Shown: positions 1 to 8,238 of the stretch, one piece after another | Position numbering within the stretch: position 1 is the first letter of the stretch | How the letters are laid out: every line of letters begins with the position of its first letter | Origin: a virus | Virus record (IMG/VR): IMGVR_UViG_3300035698_000133 | Location: 1-42,531 of that record | DNA: 42,531 nt | Reading direction: 5' to 3' (one strand) | Made by a program: the position numbers and the translations under genes | The notes under the pieces: model-generated | The model's database searches: none | The model's input: only the letters and a program-made list of their open reading frames with translations | Told to the model about the DNA's origin: nothing

Positions 1-714
1 ACGCAAATCACCGATTGCATCCTCTATTGTGGGTTCTTCATTCATTACACCCTCTGGAAATAGAGATGAAATGAGCATCCACGGCATTTCTATATCATCC
101 AAAACATCATTGCGTACTGATATGATGAAAACACGTTGACGCTTCTGAGGCACACCAAAATGAATACCATTGAGTACCTTATATGTAGTGGTATATCCAA
201 GTGCTTCAAAGTCTGTAACCATACGATCTAAATGCTGCTTTGCATATTCCATTGTCAGACCTTTGACATTCTCGCATATAATAACTTTAGGCATCATCTC
301 ACCAGCAATCCGAATCATCTCCCATGTCAAGTCTTCGATGTTCTTCTGCTTCATACCATAGGCCATCTTCTCTTTATTCCAACCCTTCTTTTTAGTACCA
401 GACATACTAAAGGGTGGGCAAGGTGGGCTACCATCAAGAATATCCAATTCATACTTCTGAATTCCTGTCATCTCCATGATTTGTTGTCCAGTGATATTTT
501 TGATGTCACCACAGATATTTGAGGTGCCGGGCCAGTTTGCAAGATATGTATCTACTGCGACTTGCTGAAACTCATTCACGAAACGACAATCACCACCTGC
601 TAGTTTATAACCCGCTGATGAACCACCACCGCCCGCAAAGAATGAAATGTAAGTGAACCTCTTGCGAGATGCACTTTTTTCTAGATCATCTAATGTGTAG
701 CGATAATATCTCAT
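1..714 (-). CDS. C5-cytosine DNA methyltransferase, 3' end outside window
   Basis: Reading leftward from ATG at 714 gives 238 codons open to the window edge, so the C-terminus (target recognition domain and last motifs) is missing. The family transfers a methyl group from SAM to C5 of cytosine. Visible motifs in order: SAM-binding motif I FFAGGGGSSAGYKLAGG (about residues 25-41), catalytic motif IV SPPCPPFS with the nucleophile Cys (about 99-106), motif VI ENVKGL, and motif VIII-like PQKRQRVFII. Its ATG overlaps the gp43 stop as ATGA (711-714), so it is probably translated by coupling to DNA polymerase. The role is unknown: self-protection against restriction, or supplying 5mC for further modification, are both possible. 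Confidence 0.9.
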   Translation of the reverse strand, partial: MRYYRYTLDDLEKSASRKRFTYISFFAGGGGSSAGYKLAGGDCRFVNEFQQVAVDTYLANWPGTSNICGDIKNITGQQIMEMTGIQKYELDILDGSPPCPPFSMSGTKKKGWNKEKMAYGMKQKNIEDLTWEMIRIAGEMMPKVIICENVKGLTMEYAKQHLDRMVTDFEALGYTTTYKVLNGIHFGVPQKRQRVFIISVRNDVLDDIEMPWMLISSLFPEGVMNEEPTIEDAIGDLR

Positions 715-3209
715 CCGAAAAAATCCTCTAAACTACCTTGTGTTCCATAACTATCGTCAATCAACCAGCCAATCTTTTCTGAGATGAATCGTAGTGGTTC
801 AACAAATGCCTTGCTAAATTGTGTTTCCATGTCAATGCTATTCATAATATCCAACTCTCTTGGCAATTTTGTTATAAAAGAAAATGCAGAGGCTTGATAT
901 ATATTGGGTTCCTTCATATGGATAAACCGAATCTTGTCACCTTCTTGAATAAGGGGATACTTGTTGCCCAACTTGTTTTTCTCCACCAGATGATTGTATA
1001 GAATAGCTCCCTTCACATGGATAGGAGCTCCCTTCAGAAACAAACGATCTGTTCCACGAAACTTCTTAACACCATTACAGGAACGGGGATATGCGATATC
1101 TTCTGGTGGCAACGCCATAAACTCCTCACGAAAATCTTGTATAAAGGTATTTAGCATTTTCTCATCACCACTCATAATGATCTTGAGTGCTTCCTTCAAC
1201 TTCTCACGGCATGGTGCAGGGGTTGAAGACTTTACGGCTTCAATGCCCATAATCTTGAGCTTAGGTTCTTTATAACGAACACCTTCCATATCATACACGT
1301 TTAGAATGTAGCGCTTCTTAGCAGTCCACACACCCTTGTCAGCGATGGCTTCACGTCCCATCACCATCTTATTTTCGTATGCGTTGGTTAGTGTAGCAAG
1401 CGCCTGATAACTTTTGTCAATAAAAGGCTCCAACTTCTCTTTTGCAATCTTGTCCAAGAAGGTGATAACATCGTTAGTGTCTGCTCCTTCTTTAAACACC
1501 TTACTAACCAATCTGTCAAAAGTAATGTAGAGCGAATCCGTATCACTAGCAATAACGAAATCCACGTCCCTTGTTTCCAAGATTTTGTTAAGATAAATGT
1601 TGATGCTCTTTTCAATCCAACGAATAGATAACTGGCCAGACGTTGTAATTGCAGTAGCGACCAGCAGATCGAAATACCTAAACCAATTATTCCCAATAGC
1701 ACCATATGCGCTGTTAAGAGAAATCTTCTTCGCCATTTGGATGTTGTTGTATCGGGCAATGTCTTTGAGTAGAGACTTCTTCCCAGTGTTCTCATACTCC
1801 TGTTGAGCGTCGAGCATAAGTCTTTTATATTTGACACGATCATTGTATATACCTTCCATCAGTTCTGGCAAGAAACCCCTTTTGTCCTTGCGAAAGAAAG
1901 CACCATTGGGTGTCATACAATACTCAGTATCGTTGCTGACCCTGCCTTCTAGTATTTTATCAACCATACCCTCAGATGGTTTGATATGACCATTCACCAA
2001 TGTCTCAGGCGAAATATTATATTGCATAATAAGGTGGGAATATAGTGAGTTAAGATCGAAAGACATAACCCACTTGTGCATACCCACCTGTGGGTCTTTC
2101 ACATAAGCACCTTCGAACTTTTCCACCTTCTGGTTATCAGACTTTTGAGGAATAACGATATTCCTCTCACGCAGATAGTTGTAAATCAGGATGTCCCAGT
2201 AGCGCACTGTGCCGAGGATATCAACAAAGTTCACCTTTGCATCATAAGCCATCGTCAATGCAAGTTCCATCAATTTCAACTTGTCTTCTAGATTGTCAAC
2301 AATCTCCACATCTTGAATATTATATTCGATGAACGACTGATAATCTTTGGTATACCACTCACGGAATGTTTCATATGGATTACCATCCTTACGCTCACCC
2401 AGTTCCACAAACGCAATGTGGTCAAGGGTGTATCGTTCCTGATTAGTATATGTAAACTTGCGATACAGATCAAGGTAATCTAGTGCAGAAATACCATCCA
2501 GAGTGTATGTTTGATGAGTTCGGCCCATCTTGTAAACATCACGGGCAAACACATTTTTCCACGGGGACAGACGTTTTGTCTCATCATCATCGAAGACGTT
2601 ACGAATACGATTGACAAGATAGGGAATATCAAAGAACTCAGTGTTCCAACCCGTAATAATATCAGGTGTATTGTTTTCCCAGAATGCTAGGAACTCTTTA
2701 AGAAGATGCACTTCACTCTCGCACTGAATGTAAGTTACATCCTCACGTTCAGTGACGAACTCACCGATACCCCAGACATGGATGTGGCCACTCTGGAAGT
2801 TCTTTATAGTGATGGACAGCATGGGTTCTGCTGCGTCTTCTGGTTTTGGAAATCCGTTCTCACACTCCACCTCAATATCGATGGTGTACATGAGCATCTG
2901 GTCCAAATCCCAATCAACCTGTTTAGGAAACTCATCAGCAATCCAACAATAGGGATACTGTGTGTTACCATAGATGATATCTTGGTTTTCACGAGCAGAA
3001 ACCCACTGTTTAGCTTCTTTGATAGTTTCAAACTTGTGTGGCAGAACACTCTTGCCATCCAGAGTTTTGTATCCAGTTTCCTCACGGGTATTAACTAGAT
3101 CAAAAAGTGTGGGTTCATATTTAACTCTACGAGTCGTGCGCTCTCCATTCCTGACCTCACGGACAAGAATAGAATTGCCGTATTGTAATACGTTTGTGTA
3201 GAAGTTCAT
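711..3209 (-). CDS. gp43: T4-like DNA polymerase, family B (gp43)
   Basis: Replicative DNA polymerase with 3'-5' proofreading, 832 aa (T4 gp43 is 898 aa; marine relatives are shorter). Exonuclease motifs: Exo I YTIDIEVE near residue 110, Exo II NTEFFDIPYL, Exo III YNIQDVEIVD. Polymerase motifs: motif A SFDLNSLYSHLI, motif B KKISLNSAYG, motif C ASDTDSLYI, then the KKRY box. It works with clamp gp45 and loader gp44/gp62, all encoded in this window. The ATG at 3209 has no Shine-Dalgarno sequence and lies only 6 nt after the -10 box of an early promoter, so its own transcript may start at or very near the ATG. Confidence 0.98.
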   Translation of the reverse strand: MNFYTNVLQYGNSILVREVRNGERTTRRVKYEPTLFDLVNTREETGYKTLDGKSVLPHKFETIKEAKQWVSARENQDIIYGNTQYPYCWIADEFPKQVDWDLDQMLMYTIDIEVECENGFPKPEDAAEPMLSITIKNFQSGHIHVWGIGEFVTEREDVTYIQCESEVHLLKEFLAFWENNTPDIITGWNTEFFDIPYLVNRIRNVFDDDETKRLSPWKNVFARDVYKMGRTHQTYTLDGISALDYLDLYRKFTYTNQERYTLDHIAFVELGERKDGNPYETFREWYTKDYQSFIEYNIQDVEIVDNLEDKLKLMELALTMAYDAKVNFVDILGTVRYWDILIYNYLRERNIVIPQKSDNQKVEKFEGAYVKDPQVGMHKWVMSFDLNSLYSHLIMQYNISPETLVNGHIKPSEGMVDKILEGRVSNDTEYCMTPNGAFFRKDKRGFLPELMEGIYNDRVKYKRLMLDAQQEYENTGKKSLLKDIARYNNIQMAKKISLNSAYGAIGNNWFRYFDLLVATAITTSGQLSIRWIEKSINIYLNKILETRDVDFVIASDTDSLYITFDRLVSKVFKEGADTNDVITFLDKIAKEKLEPFIDKSYQALATLTNAYENKMVMGREAIADKGVWTAKKRYILNVYDMEGVRYKEPKLKIMGIEAVKSSTPAPCREKLKEALKIIMSGDEKMLNTFIQDFREEFMALPPEDIAYPRSCNGVKKFRGTDRLFLKGAPIHVKGAILYNHLVEKNKLGNKYPLIQEGDKIRFIHMKEPNIYQASAFSFITKLPRELDIMNSIDMETQFSKAFVEPLRFISEKIGWLIDDSYGTQGSLEDFFG

Positions 3210-3215
3210 TATAAG

Positions 3216-3244
3216 AGTATATCAGGTTTCCGTAGAATTGTCAA
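3216..3244 (-). promoter_or_regulatory. early sigma-70-like promoter for gp43
   Basis: On the minus strand TTGACA (3239-3244) is followed after 17 bp by TATACT (3216-3221). Both boxes are at or near the bacterial sigma-70 consensus with ideal spacing. The predicted start is about 3209-3210, which is the gp43 ATG itself. Confidence 0.75.
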
Positions 3245-3252
3245 GGATTATT

Positions 3253-4677
3253 TTAATCTATTCCGTCTGTTGAATCGCTTCGTTCTGACCAATCAGATAA
3301 AACAAATTTACGATTTGGATTCACCGAAACTTTAAAACGTGTTAGCAAATCCCTATTGATAAGAAAGGTGCTTGCAGCATCTTCAGTTTGAAGTCCGATA
3401 GGAACATCAACATAGTTCATATTATTGAATTTGATATTAACATGAACTATAGGACGCTCAGCCATCTTACCGATATGAGTTGGTTTTGAAATACCCTGCA
3501 ATTTACTTGTAAACTTCTTACCGTTTTTTTCCCACTTAACTGTCTTACCCTGCACATCCAATTTGTCAACGATAAGCATAGATGCCTTCGTACCATTACC
3601 AGTATCAAACTTAGATCGTATGAGTCCATAACCCTCTATATCAAGAGTTTCATGAAATCCAGATTCTTGATTAAAAGCAAACCTTCTATGTAGGGGATTC
3701 TGTAGATATTCAACCATATATTTTATGATACCTTCGTCCTTTGTAGGAACTTGCGGTACTTGCGTAATATCATAATTCTGGAATTTTGAACCAAGGCCGG
3801 GGGAACCATTCACTTCCAGAACGTATATCTTCCCACCAACAATAGCATGATCAACGCCGCACATATAGGCACCTGTTGATCTTGCCGCTGCAATGATCTC
3901 TTCCTTTTCCTTATCACTTAATGTGTAAGGTTCAGTAGTTGCGCCCCTGTGTCTATTGGAACGAAAATCTTTTTCTGGTTTAATTCTCTTGGTTGATGCA
4001 AGAATCCTACCGTTAAAAACAATAGTTCTAATGTCGAAATCGATTTTCAAAAACTCTTGAATAATCAACGGAGCATTAAACTTCCACAATGACTGAATAA
4101 CACTCATCATAGATTCCATGCTTTCAACTTTAGATACTCCGATACCCTGCGTACCAGTTAGAGTTTTGATAATAACAGGAAACTTGCCGCCGATACGTTC
4201 ATGAGCATCAGCAATACTTTTCTCATTATTCACCAATGATGTACGGGGTGTAGGAATGTTACTACGTTCAAAGGCAGTGTAGGATGACATCTTGTTATCA
4301 CATGTCATCATTCCATCACGATCATTGATCATCATACAACCAGCGTTCTGCAAGGTTCCCAACAGGGCAAGGCCGATCTCAGTTCCTAAAGCACCCGCAC
4401 GAACAAATACCACAGTAGAAGAAGTTTCAACTAAAATATCTTTTTCTCCACCGTCATAGTTTTTAATGGACACGGTTGATTTTTCAATATTATTCTCTGA
4501 AACCCAAGCCTCAGTGGTGACAATTCGATAACAAGACAATCCAAGTTCTTCACAAGCAGACATCAACATACCAGTAACAATCTCTGGTTTTTTTGATTTT
4601 GATGCAGTAAGAATTAAGACAGTAATTTTGTCTTTTTGTTCCTTAGCCTCAGTGATGAATGATTTAAACTTTTCCAT
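3253..4677 (-). CDS. RimK-like ATP-grasp ligase fused to a RimB-like retropepsin domain
   Basis: 474 aa with two parts. Residues about 1-310 form an ATP-grasp ligase of the RimK (ribosomal protein S6 glutamate ligase) type: a glycine-rich loop GTQGIGVSKVES and the metal-binding LEVNGSPGLGS. Residues about 320-474 match the 'ATP-dependent zinc protease'/RimB family, a retropepsin-like aspartyl protease fold, with FDTGNGTKAS carrying the DTG. In bacteria RimK adds, and RimB trims, C-terminal glutamates on ribosomal protein S6, so a phage fusion could remodel host ribosomes; that substrate is inference. The gene lies between regA and gp43, which are neighbours in T4. Its ATG shares one base with the regA stop (TAATG at 4677), indicating translational coupling. 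Confidence 0.85.
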   Translation of the reverse strand: MEKFKSFITEAKEQKDKITVLILTASKSKKPEIVTGMLMSACEELGLSCYRIVTTEAWVSENNIEKSTVSIKNYDGGEKDILVETSSTVVFVRAGALGTEIGLALLGTLQNAGCMMINDRDGMMTCDNKMSSYTAFERSNIPTPRTSLVNNEKSIADAHERIGGKFPVIIKTLTGTQGIGVSKVESMESMMSVIQSLWKFNAPLIIQEFLKIDFDIRTIVFNGRILASTKRIKPEKDFRSNRHRGATTEPYTLSDKEKEEIIAAARSTGAYMCGVDHAIVGGKIYVLEVNGSPGLGSKFQNYDITQVPQVPTKDEGIIKYMVEYLQNPLHRRFAFNQESGFHETLDIEGYGLIRSKFDTGNGTKASMLIVDKLDVQGKTVKWEKNGKKFTSKLQGISKPTHIGKMAERPIVHVNIKFNNMNYVDVPIGLQTEDAASTFLINRDLLTRFKVSVNPNRKFVLSDWSERSDSTDGID

Positions 4678-5081
4678 TAGACTTCTTTTTTCTTACCAAT
4701 ATTGTACTTAGTTTCGAGTACCCAATCACTCTTCTCTGCATAAGACAGAACTTTGATTTGGCTGAGGGGAGCAACTTCTCCAATCTCACTAATGACGTTA
4801 ACCAATCCCCAATCAAGCAATAGTTTTGCAATCGTATTCCTACGAGAAATGTCATTGGTAGATAGATTTGTGTTCTTACCATCAAGAGCAAACAACTCCT
4901 TGAAGTGTACAATAAAGTATCTACCCTGCTTGTGCAGAATATGACATGACTGATATAGTTTCTTTTCTTTGCGAGATGCTACTCCAATTCGTGATAGCGT
5001 CTCACGAACTTTAAGAAAGTCATCAGGTTCTTTCAAACCAATTTCTAACATCTGCTCCTGTGTCCAATTAATATCTTCCAT
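4677..5081 (-). CDS. regA: RegA translational repressor
   Basis: Small RNA-binding protein that represses translation of early phage mRNAs by covering ribosome-binding sites. It matches T4 RegA along most of its length, including PDDFLKVRETLSRIG, LYQSCHILHKQG and YFIVHFKELF. The reading frame can be opened at a GTG (5090), but the ATG at 5081 is preferred because AAAGGTGGG lies at good spacing and the protein then begins MEDINW, giving 134 aa (T4 RegA is 122). The ribosome-binding site lies inside a leftover 3' fragment of gp62 just upstream. The gene overlaps by one base with the RimK-like gene downstream. Confidence 0.95.
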   Translation of the reverse strand: MEDINWTQEQMLEIGLKEPDDFLKVRETLSRIGVASRKEKKLYQSCHILHKQGRYFIVHFKELFALDGKNTNLSTNDISRRNTIAKLLLDWGLVNVISEIGEVAPLSQIKVLSYAEKSDWVLETKYNIGKKKEV

Positions 5082-5280
5082 TTTTCCCACCTTTATATAA
5101 TCTTTTTCTTATAGTGGCGAGTTGGTCCTCAGACAATATATCAAGAGCGGCCTTGGCCTTTACATTACTATATCCATAGAACTCTTTAACATACTCTAGA
5201 TTCTCTAATTTATTCGCCTTCAACCACGGGGTAAACCTTTTCCTTGGCCTCAGACTATTTAGGATTTGAGATATTCTAAT
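5068..5280 (-). pseudogene. duplicated 3' fragment of clamp-loader gene 62
   Basis: Between the intact gp62 stop (5336) and regA, the minus strand encodes about 65 in-frame codons that repeat the gp62 C-terminus: RKRFTPWLKANKLENLE, then VKEFYGYSNVKAKAALDIL, then a tail ending LYKGGKNGRY and TAA inside regA. The intact gene reads RKRFTPWIKASK, KEFYGYSNVKAKAALDIL and LFKGGKL. One DNA stretch of about 30 nt (5160-5191 against 5418-5449) is almost identical. There is no start codon in frame after the TGA upstream. The fragment carries the regA ribosome-binding site, which may explain its survival. It looks like the old 3' end of gp62 left after the gene received a new end. Confidence 0.9.
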
Positions 5281-5335
5281 ATCATGACCAATTCTTCTAT
5301 TGTAGAATCATTTTAACTATTTGAGAATAATCAAA

Positions 5336-5725
5336 CTACAATTTACCACCCTTAAAAAGTTTAGATTTAATGATTGTAATCTGTTCATCATTCAATATAT
5401 CAAGAGCGGCCTTAGCCTTTACATTACTATATCCATAGAACTCTTTAATACATTCTAAATTATCCATCTTTGATGCTTTTATCCAAGGAGTAAATCTTTT
5501 TCTAGAACGCAAACTTGTCCGAAGAAAATCAAACTGTAGTTTCTTATCTACATTTGGTAGTTGGTTAATTTCATTCACCAACATGATGGTATCAGGGAAT
5601 GCACCGACACACTTGTTGACAATGAAGGGAACATATTTCCTCTCCCATTCCTCATCTTCACCGTCCATCAAGGGTTCTTTGGTTTGGTTTATAGCCTTGA
5701 GATAGGATTTTAGTTCATAGGTCAT
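5336..5725 (-). CDS. gp62: clamp loader small subunit gp62
   Basis: 129 aa, the short gp62 found in marine T4-like phages (T4 gp62 is 187 aa). It forms the sliding-clamp loader with gp44. Recognised by its position between gp44 and regA and by conserved pieces such as YVPFIVNKCVGAFPDTIML and RSRKRFTPWIKASK. It starts at ATG 5725 with GGGAAGAAG just upstream and overlaps the end of the previous gene by 11 bp. Its 3' third is duplicated downstream (5068-5280). The present end (KLFKGGKL, TAG) differs from the old one, which ran 14 bases into regA. Confidence 0.85.
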   Translation of the reverse strand: MTYELKSYLKAINQTKEPLMDGEDEEWERKYVPFIVNKCVGAFPDTIMLVNEINQLPNVDKKLQFDFLRTSLRSRKRFTPWIKASKMDNLECIKEFYGYSNVKAKAALDILNDEQITIIKSKLFKGGKL

Positions 5726-6131
5726 ATGCTTCTTCCCAAGTCATCATACTCTTTGAATATATGTCTTCACTATTCATCAAATCTAACATAATCAAATCCT
5801 TCTGTAATTGACCAACAAAACATTCCTTTATTTCAATTGATCTTGGAGATGTAAGTTGACAAAACCACCAAACTATTTCTTCGGCTTGTTCACCAATCAA
5901 ATCTTTGATAACCTGCCTATTTTCAACCAACCCACCCTCTGGCATAAAATAAACAGTTCCATACACAGAGTGAAATAAACCAGCATCTTGCATATACTCA
6001 GGACACCCCTGTTCTTTTAATCTGGTACTAGTACCAATCAAATGTTCCAATAAAGTTTGACCACTATGTCCAACCTTATCAGAACCTATCTTTTTTAAGA
6101 AATCAATCTTGGTAGAAGTCAAGTCGTTCAC
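5715..6131 (-). CDS. DUF6817-like HD-fold protein
   Basis: 138 aa. The pattern HSGQTLLEHLIGT, then AGLFHSVYGT and a final acidic helix fits DUF6817, an HD-like metal-binding family common in phages and marine bacteria; the His residues of HSGQTLLEH and the FHSVYG motif are candidate metal ligands. The reaction is unknown. The reading frame opens with GTG at 6131, inside the preceding 2OG-oxygenase gene (29-bp overlap), and no strong ribosome-binding site is seen, so the exact start is uncertain; a TTG four codons on is an alternative. It overlaps gp62 by 11 bp downstream, so all these genes appear co-translated. Confidence 0.6.
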   Translation of the reverse strand: MNDLTSTKIDFLKKIGSDKVGHSGQTLLEHLIGTSTRLKEQGCPEYMQDAGLFHSVYGTVYFMPEGGLVENRQVIKDLIGEQAEEIVWWFCQLTSPRSIEIKECFVGQLQKDLIMLDLMNSEDIYSKSMMTWEEAYDL

Positions 6132-6648
6132 GGTTTGCTGAATCTATCCACAACTTAAATACGATTACACTTCTCAATTCATAACATTCCCTTGTAACAG
6201 GCATAGCCATATGGGGTAAATGTGCATCAAATACAACTAAACTATTACCAATATAAGGAACGAGTTGCCCATCAATTAGCGTACCACCACCCCACTCAGG
6301 TTTCCAATCCATTCGTGGATAGTAAATCATAGTGAAATCACCATCATCATTATGCATTACAGGTTCGACACCATGTGTATGAGCATTCATGTATATGCGC
6401 TTATATGTTTTAACATCATAAGTCTTTTTGAAATCATACTTATGCATGGCAGAATTCCAGATAGGCAGAACCCACTCATAACCATTTGCTACCATCTCTG
6501 TTTCGTCACTGCCGCAAAAGACATGCCAATGAAGTGATGGTTTAAGCTTGTTTGAATGATAATCATATTTCCAAGAAACTGTTTTCATCGATGAATCAAT
6601 CAATTCTGCAACATGACCCTCTACAACATCATCATATATTTTAATCAT
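6103..6648 (-). CDS. 2OG-Fe(II) oxygenase (prolyl-hydroxylase-like)
   Basis: 181 aa. Double-stranded beta-helix oxygenase using 2-oxoglutarate, O2 and Fe(II). The metal triad is visible as HNDDGDFTMIYY (H-x-D) and VVFDAHLPHMAMPV (distal His), followed by the Arg of LRSVIVFKLW that would bind 2OG. The family hydroxylates protein side chains, nucleobases or small molecules; the substrate here is unknown. It starts at an ATG that overlaps the gp44 stop as ATGA (6645-6648), so it is coupled to clamp-loader translation. One of four 2OG-type oxygenases in the window. Confidence 0.8.
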   Translation of the reverse strand: MIKIYDDVVEGHVAELIDSSMKTVSWKYDYHSNKLKPSLHWHVFCGSDETEMVANGYEWVLPIWNSAMHKYDFKKTYDVKTYKRIYMNAHTHGVEPVMHNDDGDFTMIYYPRMDWKPEWGGGTLIDGQLVPYIGNSLVVFDAHLPHMAMPVTRECYELRSVIVFKLWIDSANRERLDFYQD

Positions 6649-7598
6649 TTGAACTTTGTCCTTCCCATAATTTCAGTGAGACAAGCCATCATATTGATTT
6701 CCAGATCAGCAACAAACGCCGCTTTATATTGGTACTCACCCAGTGCCACGACAACATGAGGAATGCTACTAGGGTCAATATAATCATATAGATTATCATA
6801 AACAGCACGAAACAACTTATCTGAATCATTATCCAGATTATCGACAACCCATTTACGAACATTAGTAAACTCCTTCTTCTTCAACATGGCCATCAATTCT
6901 TTGATATTCTTGTCACCAAGATTTACCAGAATACCAGCATCAATCTCACCAGCCACAGAATAGCGTTGAAGTTCATTCAGAACTTTACGCCAGTCTGGAA
7001 AATGACTACTTATGAGTTCTGCAACAACCTTCTCATTGAACTTGATTTCATTCTCGTTGAGGATTCCAATCACCCTATTGAAGAATTGAGTTGCAAGTTT
7101 ATTCTTCTCTGCTTTAGGAATCACAAAGTCAATCACACTACAACGAGATTGTAGTGCAGGGATAATGCGGTTCTTGTAATTACAGGTTAGAATGAATCCA
7201 CAGTTTTTGTGGAACTCTTCAATTAGACCACGAAGGGCTGGTTGCGTTGATTGTGGATTTAGATAGTCTGCCTCATCAAGAATGAGATACTTCTTACCAC
7301 CTTCAAGTGATACAGTAGACGCAAAGTTCTTTATCTTGGTTCTGAGAACGTCAATACCTGACTCCTCAGAACCGTTGATAAACATATAGGTAGCACCAAT
7401 CTGCTCCAACATGGCACGGGCGGCAGTAGTCTTACCAACGCCCGGACCACCTGAGAGAATCAGATTGGGTAGTGTTTCCTTGTCAACAAAGGATTGCAAG
7501 GAATTTTTTAGAGACTTAGGAAGTACACATGACTTGATGTCCCGTGGTCGATAAAGTTCTGTCCAAAGAAACGTGTCTTTCATATTCAATTCTTTCAT
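6645..7598 (-). CDS. gp44: clamp loader large subunit gp44 (AAA+ ATPase)
   Basis: 317 aa (T4 gp44 is 319). RFC-type AAA+ ATPase that loads clamp gp45. Walker A SGGPGVGKTTAARAM, Walker B YLILDEADYL and the SRC arginine-finger box (LQSRCSVIDF) are present. Two starts are possible: ATG at 7598, or ATG at 7583 giving MKDTFLWTELYRP, the usual gp44 N-terminus; neither has a good ribosome-binding site. The gene begins 18 bp after a GIY-YIG endonuclease gene, and a broken older gp44 5' end (8235-8272) lies upstream of that gene, so the present 5' end appears to be a replacement. Confidence 0.95.
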   Translation of the reverse strand: MKELNMKDTFLWTELYRPRDIKSCVLPKSLKNSLQSFVDKETLPNLILSGGPGVGKTTAARAMLEQIGATYMFINGSEESGIDVLRTKIKNFASTVSLEGGKKYLILDEADYLNPQSTQPALRGLIEEFHKNCGFILTCNYKNRIIPALQSRCSVIDFVIPKAEKNKLATQFFNRVIGILNENEIKFNEKVVAELISSHFPDWRKVLNELQRYSVAGEIDAGILVNLGDKNIKELMAMLKKKEFTNVRKWVVDNLDNDSDKLFRAVYDNLYDYIDPSSIPHVVVALGEYQYKAAFVADLEINMMACLTEIMGRTKFK

Positions 7599-7615
7599 TA
7601 TATATTTAAATGTTA

Positions 7616-8194
7616 TTACTGTTCGTTTGTTAATCTACGATATGATCTTTTTTCTCTAAGACGATACCACTCTGTATGCTTAGGATTATCAATCCTTTTT
7701 CTTATAGACTTTGGTTTACCAATTGACTTATAGTGTTGCTCGGCCGAAGCAATACTTGGATATTCAATACCTTCACATATTACAGGATAACTATTTTTTT
7801 TACCTATTGCGGTTTTCGATTCTTCTGTTAGTTTCTTACCAAGCATACCATAAGTAGCATATTCTGATTTTGGTTTTCTTGCGTGATACTCCTTCATTGA
7901 TATCTTAAAGTTTTCAAAGTTGCTCGTATCTCCACCCTCACCCCCCTTAGTCATATTCAATGTTGGCTTCAAAGTTTTAATCCAATATGCTTCATCGGGA
8001 TTAAGAAGTCCATCCTCTTGTATAACTTTAATTGTAAAATTATCAATTCCATATTTATTCATACTATTATACAGATGACTTTTGATATTGTATTTGGCAT
8101 TATATTTATGAGATTGGAAGCGATGTTTTGCTGTAAACTTAGTATATCCAATATAAAAATCGTTAGTAATAATATTCGTAATTTGATAAATCAT
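7616..8194 (-). CDS. free-standing GIY-YIG homing endonuclease between gp45 and gp44
   Basis: 192 aa. The N-terminal nuclease motif is IYQITNIITNDFYIGYT, with the later RFQSHKYNAKY and a conserved Glu (NPDEAYWIKTL). A C-terminal intron-nuclease type DNA-binding repeat is seen in IEYPSIASAEQHYKSIG followed by SIRKRI. Such enzymes cut an unoccupied allele and spread with flanking DNA. The ATG at 8194 follows ACGGAG and has its own late promoter, placed in the loop of a hairpin that would hide the ribosome-binding site in read-through transcripts. It lies between the clamp and clamp-loader genes, next to a gp44 5' remnant. Confidence 0.88.
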   Translation of the reverse strand: MIYQITNIITNDFYIGYTKFTAKHRFQSHKYNAKYNIKSHLYNSMNKYGIDNFTIKVIQEDGLLNPDEAYWIKTLKPTLNMTKGGEGGDTSNFENFKISMKEYHARKPKSEYATYGMLGKKLTEESKTAIGKKNSYPVICEGIEYPSIASAEQHYKSIGKPKSIRKRIDNPKHTEWYRLREKRSYRRLTNEQ

Positions 8195-8238
8195 TTAAAT
8201 CTCCGTTCCTACTACTATTTATAAAAACGGAGATTTAA
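8195..8238 (-). promoter_or_regulatory. hairpin sequestering the endonuclease ribosome-binding site
   Basis: A perfect 13-bp inverted repeat (arms 8195-8207 and 8226-8238, TTAAATCTCCGTT and its complement) encloses an 18-nt loop. The arm next to the ATG contains the GGAG ribosome-binding site. RNA read through from gp45 would fold and hide it; RNA started at the late promoter inside the loop lacks the 5' arm and would be translated. T4 I-TevI is controlled in the same way. Confidence 0.75.
8216..8223 (-). promoter_or_regulatory. late promoter TATAAATA for GIY-YIG gene
   Basis: Exact T4 late consensus TATAAATA on the minus strand, 21 bp upstream of the ATG and inside the hairpin loop. The expected start is about 8210, after the 5' arm of the hairpin. 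Confidence 0.8.
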
